Shown here one piece after another: positions 25,206-34,767 of a DNA stretch of 64,000 bases. A program made the position numbers and the translations under genes. How positions within the stretch are numbered: position 1 is the first letter of the stretch; every line of letters starts with the position of its first letter. Source of the stretch: Kaistella antarctica (GTDB lineage: Bacteria; Bacteroidota; Bacteroidia; Flavobacteriales; Weeksellaceae); the NCBI RefSeq assembly GCF_900109615.1, contig NZ_FOIX01000004.1:248001-312000 (forward strand), written 5' to 3'. Under the pieces are notes generated by a model. The model saw only the letters and a program-made list of their open reading frames with translations. It was not told the origin of the DNA and made no database searches.

Positions 25206-27020
25206 TTATGCTTTCACGTTCTCTGGAATTTCAATATCACTAATTGAACTTTTGTAATCTGCCAATTGAACTTGAACCACCTTCAAATTATTCTTAAAGA
25301 AAGAGGTTTCTGCAAATAACTGCTCGTAATAATTGACGCCTTCAATTAAATTGCTTTTAAACGTTCTCCATTTTTTGGATTGCGCATTAGTAAAACCGTC
25401 GGAAAATTCTTCGATTTCATTTTTCAGATGATCCACATACATCTTCAATTCATTAACGAAAATATTTGGGCGTTCATTAACATGCATTACATTTTCGTTT
25501 CCGTAGATATGTTTAACCATCGTAGAAAGCGAAACTTCTTTGTCGAAATACGCCAGGTTAGGACCTGGACAAACCACTACTCCTTGCTTTTCTCCTTTCA
25601 CTGGAATTTCACTTTCGAGATAAGATGAGTTCACTAAACCGACACAAAGACACGATTTTTCCTGAATTTTATTTTTTCTTTTATCGTATTCCTTCAAAGT
25701 TATTTCCTCTTTCACTTCTTCTAAATCATTCAGTTTTACTGTTTGATATTTTCGGGAAGCCGTACAAATTCCTTCTGGCGAAAACTCTTTACTCAAGGCC
25801 AAATATTTTTTCGGACAAGAACTTCCGGCGCGATCTCTATTAATTTTATCCTGTTTGAAAAACTCATTCGTGCTTCCTTTAACGGTGTTAAAAGGAATTC
25901 CGAGCGGCGAAATATTGCTTAAATAGAAATCCTCTTCTTTTGATTTAGATAATAATTCACGCGTTTCTTTATCCACAGAAGTCGCTTCAGGAACCAATAG
26001 AAACGGGGAACCCCAACCGATGCTGTCGACTTTATAATTCTCTAGTAAGAACTCATGCTCTTCTGCAGTTCCTACTCCACCTTGCACGGTAATTTTCATT
26101 TCTAAAGGTTCTGCTGGAACAGGAATTTCCTTTTGAGTTAAAGCATTTACCATCAATTCATGAGCAGACGAAATGAGATCATTTTTCTTTTGTTTGAATT
26201 CTTCCATGATTGGTCCGAGCAATAAACCATCGGTGGCGAAGGCGTGACCGCCACAATTCAAACCAGATTCTACGCGGTATTCTGAAACCCAAAGTCCTTT
26301 TTTAGCTAAGAAATTTCCCTGAATCATGGCAGATCGAAAATCACTTACTTTCAAAATGATTTTCTTTTTTAATTCTCCTTTTTCATTTGGAAAGAAATCT
26401 GGGAAAGATTCAAAATAACTGTACAATCTCGGATTCATGCCGGCAGAAAGTACGATCGAAGAAGACAATTTACTGTTGGCAAACCCTCTCAACGAAACGT
26501 GCGCATCATTAAACATCACTGGCAACTGTTCGCCTTTTACGAAGTTATCCTTATCTACTTTAGTCATGACATTCACGTCGATACTTCCTGGTGAAAGATG
26601 ACTTTCTAAAAAGTTCCGGACGTTTTCGGTAAAGTTTTCTTTTTGGTCAGCCAAGTTTTCCAATCCTTTTTTTAGATCAGATTTGTTAGGAAGCATTTCG
26701 ATATACTCATTCAAGGCCTCTTTGCTTTTGCTTAACTCTTGTTTAAAGTTTTCAAACTTTACATTAACCACGTCGTGTACCATATCAAGATACGCCGTAA
26801 TTCGTTTGGCGCGGTAATCCTCAATTTTGTTAGAAATCTCGGTGTAGCTGAAATTGTTTCTTTTGTGATACAGACTGTTCATCTTCTCGATAATCTCATC
26901 GTCGATAATTGAAATCACCGATGAAATTCCGTATTGCGCAACTCTGATCGGGCTGTCGATTGTATAAGCCAATCCCATTACTGGAATGTGAAAATTGTGT
27001 GCAGGCTTTTTATTGTTCAT
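25206..27020 (-). CDS. Conserved-looking Cys-rich protein of unknown function
   Basis: A 604-residue cytoplasmic protein that I cannot assign. The N-terminus (HNFHIPVMGLAYTIDSPIRV) and the segment VQGGVGTAEEHEFLL...DSIGWGSPFLLVPEAT resemble beta/alpha-barrel enzymes that bind FMN, but this is a weak likeness. Cys occur at about 255 (NCGGHAFATDG), 401 (SSCPKKYLAL), 418 (GICTASRKYQ), 456 and 458 (SCLCVG) and 483 (VVVCPGPN), a spacing that could hold a metal or iron-sulfur cluster. Residues about 60-165 and the last 100 are helical. It is divergent from hutH across a 193-nt gap, so a link to amino-acid breakdown is possible. Confidence 0.6.
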   Translation of the reverse strand: MNNKKPAHNFHIPVMGLAYTIDSPIRVAQYGISSVISIIDDEIIEKMNSLYHKRNNFSYTEISNKIEDYRAKRITAYLDMVHDVVNVKFENFKQELSKSKEALNEYIEMLPNKSDLKKGLENLADQKENFTENVRNFLESHLSPGSIDVNVMTKVDKDNFVKGEQLPVMFNDAHVSLRGFANSKLSSSIVLSAGMNPRLYSYFESFPDFFPNEKGELKKKIILKVSDFRSAMIQGNFLAKKGLWVSEYRVESGLNCGGHAFATDGLLLGPIMEEFKQKKNDLISSAHELMVNALTQKEIPVPAEPLEMKITVQGGVGTAEEHEFLLENYKVDSIGWGSPFLLVPEATSVDKETRELLSKSKEEDFYLSNISPLGIPFNTVKGSTNEFFKQDKINRDRAGSSCPKKYLALSKEFSPEGICTASRKYQTVKLNDLEEVKEEITLKEYDKRKNKIQEKSCLCVGLVNSSYLESEIPVKGEKQGVVVCPGPNLAYFDKEVSLSTMVKHIYGNENVMHVNERPNIFVNELKMYVDHLKNEIEEFSDGFTNAQSKKWRTFKSNLIEGVNYYEQLFAETSFFKNNLKVVQVQLADYKSSISDIEIPENVKA

Positions 27021-27213
27021 ATTTTGTAAAGGTCTCTATGTTAATAAGAAAATTATAAATAACGATCAAAATTATAATTAAATTTTTAATTATGTATAGA
27101 ATACAATTCAAATTACATAAAATATATAATGACTTTTGTCAGGAAATAAAAAACATTCTGATCTGTGGCGGCAATTTCTTTAAAAGCCGTAATTTTAAGC
27201 AAATTCTTATTTC

Positions 27214-28704
27214 ATGAAAATATACGGAGTCGATACTTTTTCTATCAAAGACATCATGGCGATTTTAAAAAATCCTTCCAACGCAAAACTCAATAAAGAA
27301 GCCAAGGAAAGGATTCTGAAATCTCAGAAAAACGTGCAACAAATTGTAGCTTCTGACCGAACAGTTTACGGAATCAACACGGGTTTTGGACCTCTTTGCG
27401 ATGTCAAAATATCAGAAGCTGAGACGGCTTTACTTCAACATAACTTGATTATCTCTCACGCTGTGGGAGTCGGCAAACCCATTGCGAAAGAATATTCTAA
27501 AGTAATGATGATTGCGAAAATTCATGCAATTTCAAAAGGGTTTTCAGGCGTTTCTCTGGAATTGATTGAACGATTAATTTTGATGCTCGAAAAAGACATT
27601 ATTCCGGTCGTGCCAGAACAAGGTTCGGTTGGTGCTTCGGGAGATCTAGCTCCGTTGGCTCACTTAGTTTTACCTCTTTTAGGTTTGGGAAAAGTTTGGC
27701 AGGACGATGAGATTCAGGAAAGTGCAAAAGTTTTACAAAAGCATGGTTTAAAACCTTTACAATTAGGTCCGAAAGAAGGTTTGGGTTTAATTAATGGAAC
27801 CCAGTTTATTTTGGCTCATTCGATTTTAGGATTAAATAAATTTAAATATGTACTCGATCTAGCCGACTTAACTGCAGCCGTCAGTTTAGAAGCGTATCGA
27901 GGTTCAGCTAGCCCATTCAAAAAAGAACTTCATGATATTCGTCCGTTTGATGGCAGCCGAAAAGTAGCCTCGAGAATGCGGAAATTTTTGAAAGATTCTG
28001 AAAACTTAAAGAGCCATGAATATTGCGATCGCGTGCAGGATCCGTATTCGATGCGGTGTGTACCGCAAGTTCACGGTGCTAGTAGAAATGCCTATGAACA
28101 TTTAAAACATTTAACAGAAACGGAACTGAATTCAGTGACCGATAATCCGATTATATTGAGCGCTGAAGAATCGATTTCTGGTGGAAACTTCCACGGACAA
28201 TTATTGGCTTTACCATTAGACTATGCAACACTTGCTGTTGCAGAATTAGGAAACATTTCAGACCGCAGAAGCTATCTTTTATTAGAAGGAAAATATGGTT
28301 TACCAAGATTGTTGACGGAAAGTTCAGGATTAAATTCTGGCTTTATGATTCCGCAATATACCTCGGCAGCTTTGGTTACGGAAAATAAAACGTTGTGTTT
28401 CCCGGCGTCGGCAGATTCAATTCCGACGAGTTTGGGACAGGAAGATCATGTTTCGATGGGAAGTATTTCAGGTCGAAAATTCAATCAGGTTTTAGGGAAT
28501 TTAGAAAATATTCTTTCGGTTGAATTGATGTTTGGCGCACAAGGATTAGAATTTAGACGTCCGGCAAAATGTTCCAAATATGTTGAAAACGCCTATTCTT
28601 TAATCCGAACTAGAGTTGCGAAACTGGAAGAAGATCGCTTGATCGGTGAAGATATGTTGGCGATTGCAGACTTGATTAGAGAACGGAAATTTAAAGTGAA
28701 TTAA
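27214..28704 (+). CDS. hutH: Histidine ammonia-lyase
   Basis: A 496-residue lyase that removes ammonia from histidine to give urocanate. The Ala-Ser-Gly triad that cyclises to the MIO cofactor is at 141-143 (GSVGASGDLAPLAH), and the catalytic Tyr is near residue 52 (VYGINTGFGP). The selectivity pair is Ser-His at 81-82 (LIISHAVGVG), as in histidine lyases. The tyrosine and phenylalanine enzymes differ there. No other hut gene lies nearby, so either the rest of the pathway is elsewhere or the product has another use. It is divergent from the unknown 604-residue gene. Confidence 0.93.
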   Translation: MKIYGVDTFSIKDIMAILKNPSNAKLNKEAKERILKSQKNVQQIVASDRTVYGINTGFGPLCDVKISEAETALLQHNLIISHAVGVGKPIAKEYSKVMMIAKIHAISKGFSGVSLELIERLILMLEKDIIPVVPEQGSVGASGDLAPLAHLVLPLLGLGKVWQDDEIQESAKVLQKHGLKPLQLGPKEGLGLINGTQFILAHSILGLNKFKYVLDLADLTAAVSLEAYRGSASPFKKELHDIRPFDGSRKVASRMRKFLKDSENLKSHEYCDRVQDPYSMRCVPQVHGASRNAYEHLKHLTETELNSVTDNPIILSAEESISGGNFHGQLLALPLDYATLAVAELGNISDRRSYLLLEGKYGLPRLLTESSGLNSGFMIPQYTSAALVTENKTLCFPASADSIPTSLGQEDHVSMGSISGRKFNQVLGNLENILSVELMFGAQGLEFRRPAKCSKYVENAYSLIRTRVAKLEEDRLIGEDMLAIADLIRERKFKVN

Positions 28705-28750
28705 TCTTAAATAGTACTTTTGTAAAATCATTACAAGTTTATCTCAAAAA

Positions 28751-28780
28751 AAATTCCATCAAAATTAATTGATGGAATTT
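28751..28780. terminator. Bidirectional terminator
   Basis: AAATTCCATCAA and TTGATGGAATTT form a perfect 12-bp stem around a 6-nt loop, with A and T runs on either side. It separates the convergent hutH and outer-membrane barrel genes. Confidence 0.9.
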
Positions 28781-28799
28781 TAGTATTATTGAAAAATAA

Positions 28800-29474
28800 T
28801 TATTCAAAAATATAACTGAGTCCGACACTTAAGACCTGCTCCGATTTCTTCTTCGCAATATTAGGATCAGTTCCTGGCTCATTCATTAAACCTTTGTAGG
28901 TATTGCTTAATCCAAAATCATATCGTACCGCAAGCTCAAGCTTTCTTTGATAAGAATAGCCGATACCCAAACCTACGCCGAAGTTGAAACTGCTTGCTTT
29001 TCCGTTGACTCCTGGATAAGCAGATAATTCGTCAACAGCGTAATAAGCTTTGCTCGGATTGGTCACTTTTTGGTCAATCAAAAAACTGAATCTTGGTCCT
29101 GCCATTCCAAAAAATTCTGATTCTGCTTCTGAGAAAAATCCTTTAAAATAAATCGGAACGCTGATATAATTATTGGCGTAAACCGCATCGTAACCAAGAG
29201 TTCCTTTTGCATTTTTATCTTTCCCAGATTCACCAGCCCCGAAATACTCAACTTGTGGTTGAATATAAAACTGGTCATTGTTATCAACCGGAATTAAAGC
29301 AAGCACTCCGCCATAAGCAGAAATCCTTGGTCCAGAAGGATTGTGAGCATTACTTACCCGAGAATAAGTACCACCTGCGGTGATCCCAAATCTCGTGCTG
29401 CTGAAATCAATTTGCGCCGAAATGAGCACGGCGGACAAAAGTGCTGAGCTTACCAATAATTTTCCCATAGTCAT
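28800..29474 (-). CDS. Outer-membrane beta-barrel protein
   Basis: A 224-residue protein with a signal peptide (about 1-22, ending ISAQ) and alternating beta-strand patterns of a small eight-stranded barrel: TRFGITAGGTYSRV, DQFYIQPQVEYFGAG, FGVGLGIGYSYQRKLELAV and a C-terminal VLSVGLSYIF ending near an aromatic residue. It belongs to the porin-like OMP_b-brl families. Two ATG codons lie 6 nt apart. The second (MGKLLVSS) would do equally well. It follows sucD by 16 nt and is probably in the lpx operon. Role unknown. Confidence 0.8.
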   Translation of the reverse strand: MTMGKLLVSSALLSAVLISAQIDFSSTRFGITAGGTYSRVSNAHNPSGPRISAYGGVLALIPVDNNDQFYIQPQVEYFGAGESGKDKNAKGTLGYDAVYANNYISVPIYFKGFFSEAESEFFGMAGPRFSFLIDQKVTNPSKAYYAVDELSAYPGVNGKASSFNFGVGLGIGYSYQRKLELAVRYDFGLSNTYKGLMNEPGTDPNIAKKKSEQVLSVGLSYIFE

Positions 29475-29490
29475 TTGTGTTTTTTGTGTT

Positions 29491-30363
29491 TTATCCTAGA
29501 ACTTTGGCAACGGTAGCACCAATCTCAGCTGGTGAATCTACTACGTTGATTCCGTTTTCTCTCATAATCGCCATCTTAGCTTGAGCAGTATCGTCGTCAC
29601 CACCAACAATTGCACCTGCGTGACCCATTGTTCTACCTTTTGGCGCAGTTTGGCCAGCGATAAATCCAACAACTGGTTTTTTCGACCCACTTTCTTTATA
29701 CCATCTTGCAGCTTCAGCTTCTAAATTACCACCGATTTCGCCGATCATTACTACTGCTTCAGTTTCTGGATCGTTGATGAATAATTCTAAAGCTTCTTTC
29801 GTAGTTGTTCCAATAATTGGATCACCACCAATACCGATCGCCGTAGAAACTCCGTAACCTGCTTTCACCACTTGGTCAGCAGCTTCATAAGTTAAAGTTC
29901 CTGATTTAGAAACGATTCCAACTTTACCTTTTTTGAATACAAACCCTGGCATAATACCAATTTTAGCTTCATCTGGTGTGATAATTCCGGGGCAGTTAGG
30001 TCCGATCAATCTGCTATCTTTGTCAGCAAGGTATGCCTTCACTTTCACCATATCATTTATCGGAATTCCTTCCGTAATACAAACGATTACTTTAATTCCA
30101 GCTTCTGCAGCTTCCATAATTGCGTCTGCGGCAAATGCTGGTGGAACGAAAATAATGCTTACGTTGGCTCCAGCTTTTTCCACTGCATCGGCAACGGTAT
30201 TGAAGACTGGTTTTCCTAAATGCTCAGAACCTCCTTTTCCTGGAGTAACGCCACCTACGACATCTGTTCCGTATTCGATCATTTGACTCGCATGGAAAGT
30301 TCCTTCATTTCCGGTAAATCCTTGTACGATTACTTTAGAATCTTTGTTTACTAATACTGACAT
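29491..30363 (-). CDS. sucD: Succinyl-CoA ligase alpha subunit
   Basis: This 290-residue subunit forms the CoA-binding half of the enzyme converting succinyl-CoA to succinate in the citric acid cycle. The N-terminal CoA-binding Rossmann fold has [15 protein letters not shown]. The phosphorylated active-site His is in [10 protein letters not shown] (about residue 250). The beta subunit gene sucC is not in the window. It lies downstream of the second lpxD-like gene, an arrangement I recall from Flavobacteriia. Confidence 0.95.
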   Translation of the reverse strand: MSVLVNKDSKVIVQGFTGNEGTFHASQMIEYGTDVVGGVTPGKGGSEHLGKPVFNTVADAVEKAGANVSIIFVPPAFAADAIMEAAEAGIKVIVCITEGIPINDMVKVKAYLADKDSRLIGPNCPGIITPDEAKIGIMPGFVFKKGKVGIVSKSGTLTYEAADQVVKAGYGVSTAIGIGGDPIIGTTTKEALELFINDPETEAVVMIGEIGGNLEAEAARWYKESGSKKPVVGFIAGQTAPKGRTMGHAGAIVGGDDDTAQAKMAIMRENGINVVDSPAEIGATVAKVLG

Positions 30364-30385
30364 TTGTTATTTATTTAAATTTATT

Positions 30386-30979
30386 TTAATTACTTTTTAA
30401 CTTAAGTTCTTCATATTTCAAAAGGATGGATAACATGCCTTCATCAAATATGGCTGCTTCTTTCCCTGCATCTATCACAGCTACCATCGAAGGTTCATCT
30501 TTGAAAAATTCTTTTAATTTTTTCTTTGGGATGCCCGTGAAATAAATAAATCCAATCCCTTTATTTGACTTCTTATTGTAGAGAAAATCATTGCTATTTT
30601 CACCACCACCCAAATTGGTTGAGTAGTAATTGCGATACCATTCTAAAACTTCTCCATCATAAATCCTTTCCAAAAGACTTTTTTTGTCCTCAGATTTGTT
30701 TATGAAATGTCTCATTTTCCCATTCAAGTCGACAAATGAAAGTTCTTTAATTTTAGAAGCTTCCATTTTACTTTTCTTCTCGTTTTCCCCGATAATTTTT
30801 ACTTTTTCGTTGAAACTTGATCCATAGATAAGAGTAGGAGCAAATAAATTTACCTGTACAATCATTTTAGTATTCAGCGTATCATTCTCTTGAGTAATGA
30901 TTTTCACATCGACTGTTTTAGTCTGTGAGAAACAAAAAGAGGTAAAGAACACAAGGAAAATAGAGAGATATTTTTTCAT
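30386..30979 (-). CDS. Secreted protein of unknown function
   Basis: A 197-residue protein with a signal peptide (about 1-19, ending CFSQ). The mature part has a beta-rich first half (VDVKIITQENDTLNTKMIVQVN) and a charged second half with NYYSTNLGGGENSND. The family is not recognised. It lies between the second lpxD-like gene and sucD on the same strand with short gaps, so it is probably transcribed with them. It was likely inserted in this lineage, because the neighbours have established roles and this one does not. Confidence 0.6.
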   Translation of the reverse strand: MKKYLSIFLVFFTSFCFSQTKTVDVKIITQENDTLNTKMIVQVNLFAPTLIYGSSFNEKVKIIGENEKKSKMEASKIKELSFVDLNGKMRHFINKSEDKKSLLERIYDGEVLEWYRNYYSTNLGGGENSNDFLYNKKSNKGIGFIYFTGIPKKKLKEFFKDEPSMVAVIDAGKEAAIFDEGMLSILLKYEELKLKSN

Positions 30980-31024
30980 ATTAAAAATTAAGATGGGTAA
31001 AATTAATGTTTTTAAATGATTTCA

Positions 31025-31936
31025 TTATTTCGATTTACTCAAATCTCTGAGGGTAATATCTTTCCTTAAATACTGCTTAAACTCTTCAGCGAGCTGTCCG
31101 AAATAGACTCCTTTTTTCAAATCTCTGTTGGCACCACATTTTGCTAAAAGTACCGTTCCGCTTTCGATGCGAACACCAGAAGCCATGCCGACCTGTCCCC
31201 AAATCGTCACTTCATCTTCAATGTTGCAACAGCCGGCAATTCCGGTTTGGGAAGCAATCAGACATCTTTTTCCAATCACCGTATCGTGACCGATTTGGAT
31301 CTGATTATCTAAAACAGAACCTTCGCCAATGATGGTAGAATCTGTAACTCCACGATCAATCGTGCAGCCGTTTCCAATTTGCACGTTATTTTCAATGATG
31401 ACATTTCCGACTGATATTAAACGGTCATAGTTACCCTCAAGCTTTCTGTAATAAAAGGCATCGCCACCCAAAACAGTGTTAGATTGAATAATGACATTAT
31501 CACCAATTACGGTTCTATCACCGATAACAACATTAGGAAATATGATGCAATCATTACCAATCTTTACGTTGTTTCCAATGACTACCGAAGAATGAATTTG
31601 CGTTCGCTCTCCTACTTCCAACTCGTGCAGCGTTTCACCAAAATTAGTAATCTTGGTAAAATGTGTATTGATTTTATTAAAATCCCTGAAAGGATCGTCG
31701 GAAACGAGCAATGCTTTTCCAGGTGGACAATCAACTTCTTTATCAATCAGAATTATAGTCGCCGCCGAATTAAGGGCTTTGTCGTAATATTTTGGATGAT
31801 TTACAAAAACTATTTCACCACTTTTCACCCGATGAATTTCATTGGTTCCTAAGACCGGAAAATTTTCGTCGCCAATCATTTTAGCGCCGATAATTTCTGA
31901 AATAGATTTAAGAGTTTGTGGTTTTGTAAAAGTCAT
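31025..31936 (-). CDS. Second LpxD-like acyltransferase
   Basis: A 303-residue left-handed beta-helix acyltransferase related to LpxD, shorter than the 343-residue paralogue at 34760. It keeps the N-terminal nucleotide-binding lobe (about 1-100), hexapeptide repeats (about 108-260) and the catalytic His in IQIGHDTVIGKRCL. LpxD adds a 3-hydroxyacyl chain to UDP-3-O-acyl-glucosamine during lipid A synthesis. The substrate of this copy may differ in chain or sugar. It follows efp in the lpx operon, 16 nt downstream. Confidence 0.85.
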   Translation of the reverse strand: MTFTKPQTLKSISEIIGAKMIGDENFPVLGTNEIHRVKSGEIVFVNHPKYYDKALNSAATIILIDKEVDCPPGKALLVSDDPFRDFNKINTHFTKITNFGETLHELEVGERTQIHSSVVIGNNVKIGNDCIIFPNVVIGDRTVIGDNVIIQSNTVLGGDAFYYRKLEGNYDRLISVGNVIIENNVQIGNGCTIDRGVTDSTIIGEGSVLDNQIQIGHDTVIGKRCLIASQTGIAGCCNIEDEVTIWGQVGMASGVRIESGTVLLAKCGANRDLKKGVYFGQLAEEFKQYLRKDITLRDLSKSK

Positions 31937-31952
31937 CTCTTTATTTAGTCAA

Positions 31953-32516
31953 TTATTTTACTCTTTCTAAGTAAGAACCGTCTTCAGTATTTACTTTAAT
32001 TTTATCACCAGCTTCGATGAACAAAGGAACCATTACTCGCGCTCCTGTTTCTACGATCGCATTTTTAAGGGCGTTAGTTGCTGTATTTCCTTTCACTCCT
32101 GGGTCTGCTTCTGTAACTTCTAAATAAACCGTTGGTGGGATTTCCGCGGATAAAGGTGATTCATCCTCGTCTTTTAAAATGATGGTTACTTCCTCGCCAG
32201 CCTTCATAAACTGAGCGTTTTCAATCATATCTTTATCAAGATAGATTTGCGAAAAATCATCATTATTCATAAAGTGATAACCATTATCGTCTTCATATAA
32301 ATATTGAAATTTTCTGGTAATCACTTTAACCTCATCGATTTTGTGACCTGCAGAAAATGTATTGTCTAGAACTTTACCGTTGGTAACTGATTTCATTTTA
32401 GTTCGTACGAAAGCCGGACCTTTACCTGGTTTAACGTGCATAAATTCAATGACTTTAAATATATCATTGCTAAATTCGATACACATTCCTTTTTTAATAT
32501 CGTTGCTTGTTGCCAT
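31953..32516 (-). CDS. efp: Elongation factor P
   Basis: A 187-residue, three-domain factor that rescues ribosomes stalled at proline runs. The tip loop of domain I reads VKPGKGPAFVRTK, with the lysine at about residue 32 that many bacteria modify. C-terminal domains II and III (VYLEVTEADPGVKG, GARVMVPLFIEAGDKIKVNT) are complete. It lies between lpxA and the second lpxD-like gene, with a heptamer triplet just upstream. Confidence 0.95.
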   Translation of the reverse strand: MATSNDIKKGMCIEFSNDIFKVIEFMHVKPGKGPAFVRTKMKSVTNGKVLDNTFSAGHKIDEVKVITRKFQYLYEDDNGYHFMNNDDFSQIYLDKDMIENAQFMKAGEEVTIILKDEDESPLSAEIPPTVYLEVTEADPGVKGNTATNALKNAIVETGARVMVPLFIEAGDKIKVNTEDGSYLERVK

Positions 32517-32523
32517 TTATTTT

Positions 32524-32544
32524 GATAGTTGATAGTTGATAGTT
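32524..32544. repeat. Tandem heptamer GTTGATA-type x3 before efp
   Basis: Three GATAGTT units with period 7, read equally as GTTGATA. The left edge of the window (24-44) has three ATTGATA units with the same period. It lies 8 nt upstream of the efp start, so it would be in the leader or spacer RNA. Confidence 0.6.
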
Positions 32545-32580
32545 GAAAATTAATTTCTACTCGTTATTTTTTTAATTTAT

Positions 32581-33369
32581 TTATTCTTTTCCTCGGCCGT
32601 AACCTTTAACAATTCCGCTCGGAGAATTTTTAATGAATTCTAAAATTTCATCGCGTTCTGCCGTTGGAAGCATTTCTTTTTCGATATAACTCGCGGCCCG
32701 GGAAACGTTCATTTTCATTTGAAAAATAGCGCGGTAAATTTTTTGAATTTCGAAGATTTTCTCATTACTGAAACCTCTTCTTCTTAGTCCAACTGAATTG
32801 ATTCCCGCGTACGAAATAGGATCTCGACCTACTTTTACATAAGGCGGAACATCTTTTCTAATTAAGGAGCCGCCAGCAATCATAGCATGTTTTCCAATTT
32901 TACCAAACTGTTGAACTGCTGAAAGTCCGCCCATCACTACCCAATCGCCAATTTCTACATGACCGGCAATGCCGCATCCGTTTGCGATAATTACGTTGTC
33001 TCCTAATATGCAATCGTGAGCAACGTGAGAAGTCGCCATAATTAAACAATCTTTTCCAATCTTGGTAAAACCTAGTGCTTTTGTGCCACGGTTTACGGTA
33101 ACACATTCTCTCAACGTGGTTCCATCGCCGATGATTGCCTGAGTATCTTCGCCGTCAAATTTTAAATCTTGCGGAATTGCAGAAATTACAGTTCCTGGGA
33201 AAATCCGACAATTTTTTCCGATTCTGGCTCCATCCATGATGGTCACATTGGACCCAATCCAAGAACCTTCTCCAATTTCTACATCACCTGCAATCGTGGT
33301 AAATGGCTCGATGGTAACGTTTCTGCTAATCTTTGCACGCTTATCTACGGCAGCTAATTGATGAATCAT
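32581..33369 (-). CDS. lpxA: UDP-GlcNAc acyltransferase LpxA
   Basis: This 262-residue trimeric enzyme performs the first step of lipid A synthesis, adding a 3-hydroxyacyl chain to UDP-GlcNAc. The sequence is a left-handed beta-helix of hexapeptides (about 1-185) with the catalytic His in SHVAHDCILGDNV and a helical C-terminus. The ATG follows the stop codon of lpxC/fabZ with no gap (TAAATG), so translation is coupled. Confidence 0.96.
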   Translation of the reverse strand: MIHQLAAVDKRAKISRNVTIEPFTTIAGDVEIGEGSWIGSNVTIMDGARIGKNCRIFPGTVISAIPQDLKFDGEDTQAIIGDGTTLRECVTVNRGTKALGFTKIGKDCLIMATSHVAHDCILGDNVIIANGCGIAGHVEIGDWVVMGGLSAVQQFGKIGKHAMIAGGSLIRKDVPPYVKVGRDPISYAGINSVGLRRRGFSNEKIFEIQKIYRAIFQMKMNVSRAASYIEKEMLPTAERDEILEFIKNSPSGIVKGYGRGKE

Positions 33370-34767
33370 TTATTCCGGTTTATTTTTTGCCACCTGCGCC
33401 ATCAATTCTGCTTCAACTACAACGCTGTCGCCGACATAACCGTACCCTTGCATGTGAACGATTCCTCTCCTGATAGGTGATATCAATTCAATTTTGAAAA
33501 CCATGGTATCTCCTGGAACTACTTTTTTCTTAAACTTTACTTTATCCATTTTAATAAAGTAAGTTGAGTAATTTTCAGGATCTGGAACGCTCGCCAAGAC
33601 GAGAATTCCTCCAGTTTGTGCCAAAGCTTCTACTTGTAAAACACCAGGCATTACCGGTTCTTTCGGAAAATGTCCCACGAAAAAGGGTTCGTTCATGGTC
33701 ACATTTTTCAATCCGACAACATGCGTTTCAGATAGTTCTAAAATTTTATCAATCAATAAAAATGGAGGTCTGTGAGGCATTAACCTCATAATTCCATTAA
33801 TATCATACACGGGTTCTTTATAAATATCAATGTCCGGAACATTTTTCTTTTTCTGTAATTTCCACTGTCTGTTTAATTTCTTCGCAAACTGCGTATTTAC
33901 AAAATGTCCAGGTTTATTGGCAATAACTTTTCCTTTAATTTTAACACCAACCAAAGCCAAATCACCGATTACATCTAGTAATTTATGACGAGCCGCTTCA
34001 TTGGGATAATTTAAAGTAAGGTTGTCTAAAATTCCATTCGGGCGAATAGAAACCTCATCTTTACCAAAGGCTTTCTTCAATTTGTCTGCAATTTCCGGCG
34101 TCAATTCTTTGTCAACGTAAACGATGGCATTTGAAATGTCGCCACCTTTTATTAAACCCGCATCCAAAAGCATTTCTAACTCATGTAGAAAACTGAAAGT
34201 ACGCGCGGCGGAGATCTCGGTTTTAAATTCTGAAATATCTTTTAAAGTAGCATTTTGAGTTCCTAAAACTTTAGTGCCAAAATCAACCATCGTGGTCACT
34301 TCATAAGTATCCGATGGAATAATTGTAATTTCTGAACCCGTGGCAGGATCACTGTAGCTGAGGACTTCTTTTACGATCAAATATTCTCTGACCGCTTCTT
34401 GTTGCTTAATTCCAGCCTTTTCAATGGCTTCTACGAAAAATTTAGAAGAACCATCCAAAATTGGCGGTTCTGCACTGTCCATTTCCAAGATGGCATTATC
34501 AATATCGCATCCTACCAGAGCGGCAAGCAAATGCTCGCACGTATGAATTCTGACTCCCAATTTTTCCAGAGTTGTACCTCTTTCAGTGGTTGTTACATAA
34601 TTCACATCGGCCTCAATGTGCGGACTTCCCTCCAAATCCGTTCTTACGAAAACGAAACCTGTATTTTCTTTGGCAGGTTTCATGGTTAAGGTTACTTCGC
34701 GACCAGTATGCAGTCCGATGCCAGAAAGAGAAATCTCTTCTTTTAAAGTTTTTTGTTTATCACTCAT
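33370..34767 (-). CDS. lpxC/fabZ: LpxC deacetylase - FabZ dehydratase fusion
   Basis: A 465-residue bifunctional protein typical of Bacteroidota. Residues 1 to about 300 are LpxC, the zinc deacetylase committing lipid A synthesis: [15 protein letters not shown] ([11 protein letters not shown]), a second zinc site in [18 protein letters not shown] and the catalytic His in [15 protein letters not shown]. From about 320 it is FabZ, the hydroxyacyl-ACP dehydratase: [13 protein letters not shown] and [19 protein letters not shown]. Joining them balances lipid A and fatty acid flow. The start at [11 protein letters not shown] overlaps lpxD by 8 nt. Confidence 0.96.
   Translation of the reverse strand: MSDKQKTLKEEISLSGIGLHTGREVTLTMKPAKENTGFVFVRTDLEGSPHIEADVNYVTTTERGTTLEKLGVRIHTCEHLLAALVGCDIDNAILEMDSAEPPILDGSSKFFVEAIEKAGIKQQEAVREYLIVKEVLSYSDPATGSEITIIPSDTYEVTTMVDFGTKVLGTQNATLKDISEFKTEISAARTFSFLHELEMLLDAGLIKGGDISNAIVYVDKELTPEIADKLKKAFGKDEVSIRPNGILDNLTLNYPNEAARHKLLDVIGDLALVGVKIKGKVIANKPGHFVNTQFAKKLNRQWKLQKKKNVPDIDIYKEPVYDINGIMRLMPHRPPFLLIDKILELSETHVVGLKNVTMNEPFFVGHFPKEPVMPGVLQVEALAQTGGILVLASVPDPENYSTYFIKMDKVKFKKKVVPGDTMVFKIELISPIRRGIVHMQGYGYVGDSVVVEAELMAQVAKNKPE

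Noticed and set aside
29933..30286. 117-codon open frame opposite sucD
   Set aside because: sucD is certain here. The reverse frame is a by-product of its codon use.
31484..31852. 122-codon open frame opposite the second lpxD-like gene
   Set aside because: The lpxD-like gene is well supported by its hexapeptide repeats and catalytic His; the reverse frame has no recognisable domain.
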